Assembly: GCA_009783605.1 (NCBI GenBank)
Contig: WRDE01000045.1
Span: 1 to 10,087 of the forward strand
Length of the DNA: 10,087 nucleotides
Direction: 5' to 3'
Source of the DNA: Oscillospiraceae bacterium
GTDB taxonomy: Bacteria; Bacillota; Clostridia; Oscillospirales; Acutalibacteraceae
Below, in pieces: positions 6,739-10,087 of this stretch. Under the pieces are notes generated by a model, which saw nothing but the letters and a program-made list of their open reading frames with translations, ran no database searches and was not told the DNA's origin. Made by a program: the position numbers and the translations under genes. Every line of letters begins with the position of its first letter. The stretch's first letter is position 1.

Positions 6739-8130
6739 TTATGCATTGTAATACCGCTTCAGCGTCTCCTCGTCCACCCGGTCCAGCTCCTCCCGGGGCA
6801 GGGTGGACAGCAGCTTCCAGGCGAGATCCAGCGTCTGCTCTATCGTCCGGTTTTCGTCCTCCCGCTGGGCGACAAACTGCTGGTCGAACAGCCGGCCGAA
6901 GGCCAGCAGCCGCTTATCGGCGGGAGCCAACTCCTCCTCCCCGATCACTGAAGCAAGGGCGCGGGCTTCCTGTACGCGGGCGCAGCAGGCGAACAGCTGG
7001 TTGGCTACGGCGGCGTGGTCGGCGCGGGTATATCCCTCGCCGATACCGTCCTTCATCAGCCGCGATAACGACGGCAGCACCGCCACCGGCGGATAGACGC
7101 CGCTGCTGTCCAAGCCCCGGTCGAGCACGATCTGGCCTTCGGTAATATAGCCGGTCAGGTCGGGAACCGGGTGGGTGATGTCGTCGTTCGGCATGGTTAG
7201 GATCGGCAGCTGGGTCACCGAACCGGCCGAGCCGCGGATCATGCCGGCCCGCTCATAGATCGACGCGAGGTCGGAATAGAGGTAGCCGGGATAGCCCTTG
7301 CGGCCGGGAATCTCGCCCTTGGAAGAGGAGAATTCCCGGCAGGCCTCGGCGTAGGAGGTCATGTCGGTCAGGATCACTAAGATGTGCATCCCCAGATCGA
7401 AGGCCAGGTATTCCGCCGCGGTCAGCGCGCAGCGGGGGGTCAGTATCCGCTCGATAATCGAGTCATTAGAGAGGTTCAGGAACATGGTCACCCGGCCCAG
7501 CACGCCGCTGTCCTCGAAGGAGCGGCGGAAATAGTCGGCGACGTCGTTTTTGACCCCCATCGCGGCGAAAACGATACCAAAACCTGCCCCCCCCTCTGGT
7601 TCGCCCGCCGATTGATCGGCAATTTTCGCCTGCCGCACGATCTGGGCCGCCAGCTCGTTGTGGCGCATACCCGATCCGGAGAAGATCGGCAGCTTCTGGC
7701 CGCGGATCAGGGTGGCCATGCCGTCAATCGTGGAGATGCCGGTTTCGATATAGTTGCGGGGGTAGATTCTGGCAACAGGGTTGATGGCCGCGCCGTTGAT
7801 GTCCCGGCGGACTACCGGGAATATCTCGCCCAGCCCGTCGGCCGGGCGGCCGGCGCCGGTGAAGATGCGGCCGGGCAGCTCGGGCGACAGCGGCATCTCC
7901 ACCGGCCGGCCCATCAGCCGGGTGCGAATGTTGTCGAGCGAGATGCCGCGGGTGCCTTCAAACACCTGAATGACCGCCCGCTCACCCTCCATCGCCACAA
8001 TCCGCCCCGAGCGGAAACCGCCGCCGGACAAGCGGATGTCCACTGTCTCCTCAAATGCGGCGCCGCGCACCCCGTCGAGAGTGATGAGTGAGCCGTTGAT
8101 TTCGGTTACGCCGATGTAGTCGATGATCAT
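6739..8130 (-). CDS. ntpB: V/A-type ATP synthase subunit B (non-catalytic head subunit)
   Basis: At 463 residues it is full length for the family. The ATG at 8130 follows GAAAGGA. Residues 1-75 form the N-terminal beta barrel (YIGVTEINGSLITLDGV). In the place of a P-loop is SGSGMRHNEL (151-160), as expected for the non-catalytic B subunit, which lacks the Lys-Thr of catalytic A. Other family motifs are LTDMTSYAEACREFSSSKGE (254-273), GRKGYPGYLYSDLASIYERA (277-296), HPVPDLTGYITEGQI (320-334) and PSLSRLM (353-359). Three B and three A subunits alternate in the soluble head. One oddity is YPPVAVLPSLS, which has Ala350 where the family usually has Asn or Asp. The gene is G+C-rich (75% in 7861-7920) and 49 bases after the GNAT stop. 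Confidence 0.97.
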   Translation of the reverse strand: MIIDYIGVTEINGSLITLDGVRGAAFEETVDIRLSGGGFRSGRIVAMEGERAVIQVFEGTRGISLDNIRTRLMGRPVEMPLSPELPGRIFTGAGRPADGLGEIFPVVRRDINGAAINPVARIYPRNYIETGISTIDGMATLIRGQKLPIFSGSGMRHNELAAQIVRQAKIADQSAGEPEGGAGFGIVFAAMGVKNDVADYFRRSFEDSGVLGRVTMFLNLSNDSIIERILTPRCALTAAEYLAFDLGMHILVILTDMTSYAEACREFSSSKGEIPGRKGYPGYLYSDLASIYERAGMIRGSAGSVTQLPILTMPNDDITHPVPDLTGYITEGQIVLDRGLDSSGVYPPVAVLPSLSRLMKDGIGEGYTRADHAAVANQLFACCARVQEARALASVIGEEELAPADKRLLAFGRLFDQQFVAQREDENRTIEQTLDLAWKLLSTLPREELDRVDEETLKRYYNA

Positions 8131-8179
8131 GGATTTGTCCTTTCTCGGAGCTGAAATATATTATTTACAATTGATATTA

Positions 8180-8614
8180 TCATATTTGCAACTTCTTTTC
8201 CAATTCAACATAAAGTCCCTTGCGGGAAATTTCGATAAAGCCAAACCGGCGATACAAAGACATTGCCGGTTCCAGCGTAATGCGTGTATCTAAATACAGT
8301 GTATGATCGCCGCAGCGCCGCGCGTGTTCTTCAATAGTGGTGAGCAGCGCTTTGGATATTCCCCGTCCGCGATATTCATTCCTGATAAACATACGCTTGA
8401 CTTCGCCGATCCCCGGTGACTTTTTACGATAGGCTATACAACCGACAGGCGTATCATCCGAGTAGGCTATCCATACCTTCTGTATGTTCTCGCTCGCGTT
8501 ATATCGCGTATAATACACACTGTCTTTACCGAGGAAATCCATCATAAAATCGTCATGGTGAGAAAAAAGTTCCATGACCTCCGGCGCGGCAATGCCCGAC
8601 AATGCTATTTTCAC
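8180..8614 (-). CDS. GNAT-family N-acetyltransferase
   Basis: This is a 144-residue single GNAT domain, the normal size. The acetyl-CoA loop is EYRGRGISKALL (80-91), preceded by the beta-strand GEVKRMFI (70-77). The C-terminal LYRRFGFIEI (120-129) is also typical. The substrate cannot be told from the sequence. The start is GTG at 8614, which keeps the whole N-terminal strand; an ATG 13 codons later (MELFSHHD) is possible. There is no good ribosome site of its own. The GTG comes three bases after the TAG of the A/B fragment, so translation may depend on ribosomes finishing that fragment. It lies between ATPase subunits A and B, in their direction, and looks like an acquired passenger. A resistance or small-molecule role is only a guess. 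Confidence 0.85.
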   Translation of the reverse strand: MKIALSGIAAPEVMELFSHHDDFMMDFLGKDSVYYTRYNASENIQKVWIAYSDDTPVGCIAYRKKSPGIGEVKRMFIRNEYRGRGISKALLTTIEEHARRCGDHTLYLDTRITLEPAMSLYRRFGFIEISRKGLYVELEKKLQI

Positions 8615-8619
8615 AATCT

Positions 8620-8661
8620 ACACCAACCCCCGCAGCCTCTCATCAATCTCCCCCACATACC
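8620..8661. repeat. Direct repeat of the 3' end of subunit A (partner 9578-9619)
   Basis: These 42 bases match 9578-9619 with one mismatch (8655 against 9613). The two copies flank the nucleotidyltransferase gene together with the B-like fragment, in the same orientation. Confidence 0.95.
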
Positions 8662-8666
8662 ACTTA

Positions 8667-8725
8667 TCAAAAGCGGCGCCGCGCACCCCGTCTAAGGTGA
8701 TGAGCGAGCCGTTGATTTCGGTTAC
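8667..8725. repeat. Direct repeat of the 5' end of subunit B (partner 8051-8109)
   Basis: These 59 bases match 8051-8109 with five differences. In the reading frame all five are silent (GCT/GCA, TTA/CTC counting two, ACC/ACT, TCG/TCA). The two copies flank the GNAT gene in the same orientation. Confidence 0.93.
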
Positions 8726-9537
8726 TATGTGCCATACATTGGAACAAAATCTACTTCTTTCCCGTTTCTGATAAAACACCATTCTTTGAATAACGATTGC
8801 ATTTCCTGCTCATCTTCTATTGTAAATCTATTAATATTATATCGCCATTTTACTGCTAATCCTAATACTTTTTTAAAATAATATTGCGGTACATCTTTAT
8901 TTATAACATCAACTATAATAAGCTTATTCGAACAACTTTTATTTGTCGCAAAATAATAATCTAACATTGCGCGTGTCAATACAATTTGCGTAATAATACT
9001 GGCGGTAGGATTATCAAGCAATCTTTTCCGTTTTTCTTCTGCTTCAGGATTTTCTCTTGCCATTGCTCCATTCCATTGCTGTGCTAATTTTTCAAATAAA
9101 ATTATATCCTCTCTCAAAGGCGTATCAATGTTATCAATAATATTTTCTCCATAAACAACAATACCGGATTCTTTCATTCTTAATATCTCTATGGGTAATT
9201 CAATATAATCTTTATTTGACTGAGTTAATTCGAAGTCAATTTTATAAGGATGAAACAAATCTGAATACCTGTAAATACATCTTGATATTGGAATATCATT
9301 GTTTGTTTCGGTTTGTGTTTTATTAATTATATCAATAATCATGTTTCTCATTTCCATATCACTGTCATTGGATATAATATGAACAATATCAATATCACTT
9401 CCTGCATTTCCCGTATAACTATTATTTGATAAACTGCCAACAAGTACAACAGATTTTATTTCACCGCTTAATTCTTTTATATTTTCAAGATGGCAACTCA
9501 AAATTTCTTTTGCTCTCGCTATGCTTTTATTTTGCAT
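8725..9537 (-). CDS. Pol-beta-superfamily nucleotidyltransferase, A+T-rich acquired gene
   Basis: This is a 270-residue protein. The ATG at 9537 has AAAGGTG about 11 bases upstream. The catalytic pattern is clear: VLVGSLSNNS with Gly34-Ser35, then GSDIDIV with Asp48 and Asp50, and the third carboxylate Asp101 in YKIDFEL. The C-terminal half is helical, as in small-molecule nucleotidyltransferases such as aminoglycoside adenylyltransferases. Substrate and subfamily cannot be fixed from sequence alone. It is longer than the minimal MNT antitoxins, and no HEPN partner is next to it. G+C is about 20% in 8821-8880 against 75% in part of subunit B, a strong sign of transfer. It starts 38 bases after the subunit A stop, in the operon direction, with no obvious promoter of its own. 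Confidence 0.85.
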   Translation of the reverse strand: MQNKSIARAKEILSCHLENIKELSGEIKSVVLVGSLSNNSYTGNAGSDIDIVHIISNDSDMEMRNMIIDIINKTQTETNNDIPISRCIYRYSDLFHPYKIDFELTQSNKDYIELPIEILRMKESGIVVYGENIIDNIDTPLREDIILFEKLAQQWNGAMARENPEAEEKRKRLLDNPTASIITQIVLTRAMLDYYFATNKSCSNKLIIVDVINKDVPQYYFKKVLGLAVKWRYNINRFTIEDEQEMQSLFKEWCFIRNGKEVDFVPMYGT

Positions 9538-9575
9538 TTATTCTTCAACACCTTTCTAATATGAATTGCCCTGTC

Positions 9576-10087
9576 TCACACCAACCCCCGCAGCCTCTCA
9601 TCAATCTCCCCCGCATACCCGTCCAGCAACTCCAGCCGGTCATTCGGCACATCATACTTAACCCGGGTCACCCGCTCGAACAGGCCGGTTTCGATGATGC
9701 GGGAGATCGGTACCGCCGCGGCTATCAGCTGGGCGGCGGATTTGTGGAGGTGCAGGATGATCCGCATCATTTTCAGCTGCTTTTCGATCGGGACATAGGT
9801 GTCGTCCTTGTGGTAGGCGTTCTGCTGCAGGAAGCCTACCCGGATGGCTTTGGCGGTCTCGATCACCAATTTCTGGTCGTCCGGCAGCACGTCGGCGCCG
9901 ACCAATTTGACGATCTCCATCAGCTTGTTCTCCTCCTGCAGGGTGCCGGCGATACCGCCGCGGCAGGCGGCGAAATCTTCGCCGGCGTTGGCGCGGTACC
10001 AGTCGGTCAGGTCGCCGAGGTATTCGCTGTAGCTGAGGGTCCAGTTGATGGCCGGGTAGTGGCGGGCGTAGGCGAGGGATTTGTCTA
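9576..10087 (-). CDS. ntpA: V/A-type ATP synthase subunit A (catalytic), C-terminal part; 5' end outside window
   Basis: The frame is open to the right edge of the window and gives about 169 of the roughly 590 residues usual for the family. It begins DKSLAYARHYPAINWTLSYS, the conserved stretch at the start of the C-terminal domain, followed by YLGDLTDWY. The helical bundle has VKLVGADVLPDDQKLVIETA and GFLQQNAYHKDDTYVPIEKQ. It ends ERLRGLV with TGA at 9578-9576. Subunit A is the catalytic ATP-hydrolysing or -synthesising head subunit; its P-loop lies outside the window. Normally B follows within a few bases. Here B starts about 1.4 kb further along, after the inserted genes. Confidence 0.96.
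   Translation of the reverse strand, partial: DKSLAYARHYPAINWTLSYSEYLGDLTDWYRANAGEDFAACRGGIAGTLQEENKLMEIVKLVGADVLPDDQKLVIETAKAIRVGFLQQNAYHKDDTYVPIEKQLKMMRIILHLHKSAAQLIAAAVPISRIIETGLFERVTRVKYDVPNDRLELLDGYAGEIDERLRGLV

Larger units (their letters stand above)
8618..8725 (-). pseudogene. In-frame chimera: start of a subunit B gene fused to end of a subunit A gene
   Basis: Read on the minus strand from 8724, the frame gives VTEINGSLITLDGVRGAAF, identical to subunit B residues 8-26. It then gives DKWYVGEIDERLRGLV and TAG, matching the last residues of subunit A (YAGEIDERLRGLV). The first seven B codons, including the ATG, are missing, and the fragment abuts the nucleotidyltransferase stop. No start codon with a ribosome site is seen, so it is probably a scar and not a gene. 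Its TAG lies just before the GNAT GTG, so it could still matter for coupling. The layout is what a tandem duplication of an A-B junction, or recombination with a second A-B locus, would leave. Confidence 0.85.

Noticed and set aside
7384..8091. Open frame of 235 codons on the plus strand opposite ATPase subunit B
   Set aside because: It is antisense to a strongly conserved subunit, and its His/Arg/Gly-rich translation has no domain.
8725..9537. MNT/HEPN toxin-antitoxin system
   Set aside because: The protein is about twice the length of MNT antitoxins, and there is no HEPN-type gene beside it; the GNAT neighbour is not a recognised partner.

Overview
The window looks like chromosomal DNA of a Gram-positive, probably uncultured gut or anaerobic Clostridia-type bacterium (Bacillota). 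The reasons are a V/A-type ATPase operon, an XRE-DUF6273 protein of a kind typical of Clostridia, AGGAGG-type ribosome binding sites, a secreted multidomain glycosidase with F5/8C, FIVAR-like and dockerin-like modules, and a lipobox lipoprotein. Core genes are G+C-rich, while several inserted genes are clearly A+T-rich. No species is claimed.

Left part, plus strand (1-3926). The window opens inside a large secreted carbohydrate-active enzyme, a GH95-like (alpha/alpha)6-barrel protein. It ends with a FIVAR-like stretch and two degenerate dockerin repeats. After it comes an array of 86-90 bp tandem units, each built around a strong hairpin with a T-run. The fourth unit has lost its hairpin and is split by a 171 bp MITE-like element with terminal inverted repeats and a TA (or TTAA) target duplication. 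A small lipoprotein gene follows, carrying an 18 bp in-frame triplication.

Right part, minus strand (3933-10087). This is a V/A-type ATPase operon read right to left: the end of subunit A, subunit B, subunit D, then a two-helix membrane protein. The usual compact A-B-D order is broken at two junctions. Between A and B lie an A+T-rich nucleotidyltransferase, a 108 bp fragment in which the start of a B gene is fused in frame to the end of an A gene, and a GNAT acetyltransferase. Between B and D lie a single-pass membrane protein and an XRE-DUF6273 protein. All inserted genes point the same way as the operon, so they can use its transcription.

The most informative structure is the A/B fragment at 8618-8725. 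It repeats the last 42 bp of the A gene (41/42 identical) and 59 bp of the start of the B gene (54/59). All five base differences in the B part are synonymous. This suggests that the fragment came from another working A-B locus, or from an old duplication, and it marks recombination that delivered the cargo genes. I see no complete new defence or biosynthetic system here. The unusual features are the invaded ATPase operon, its chimeric scar, and the hairpin array with a nested MITE.
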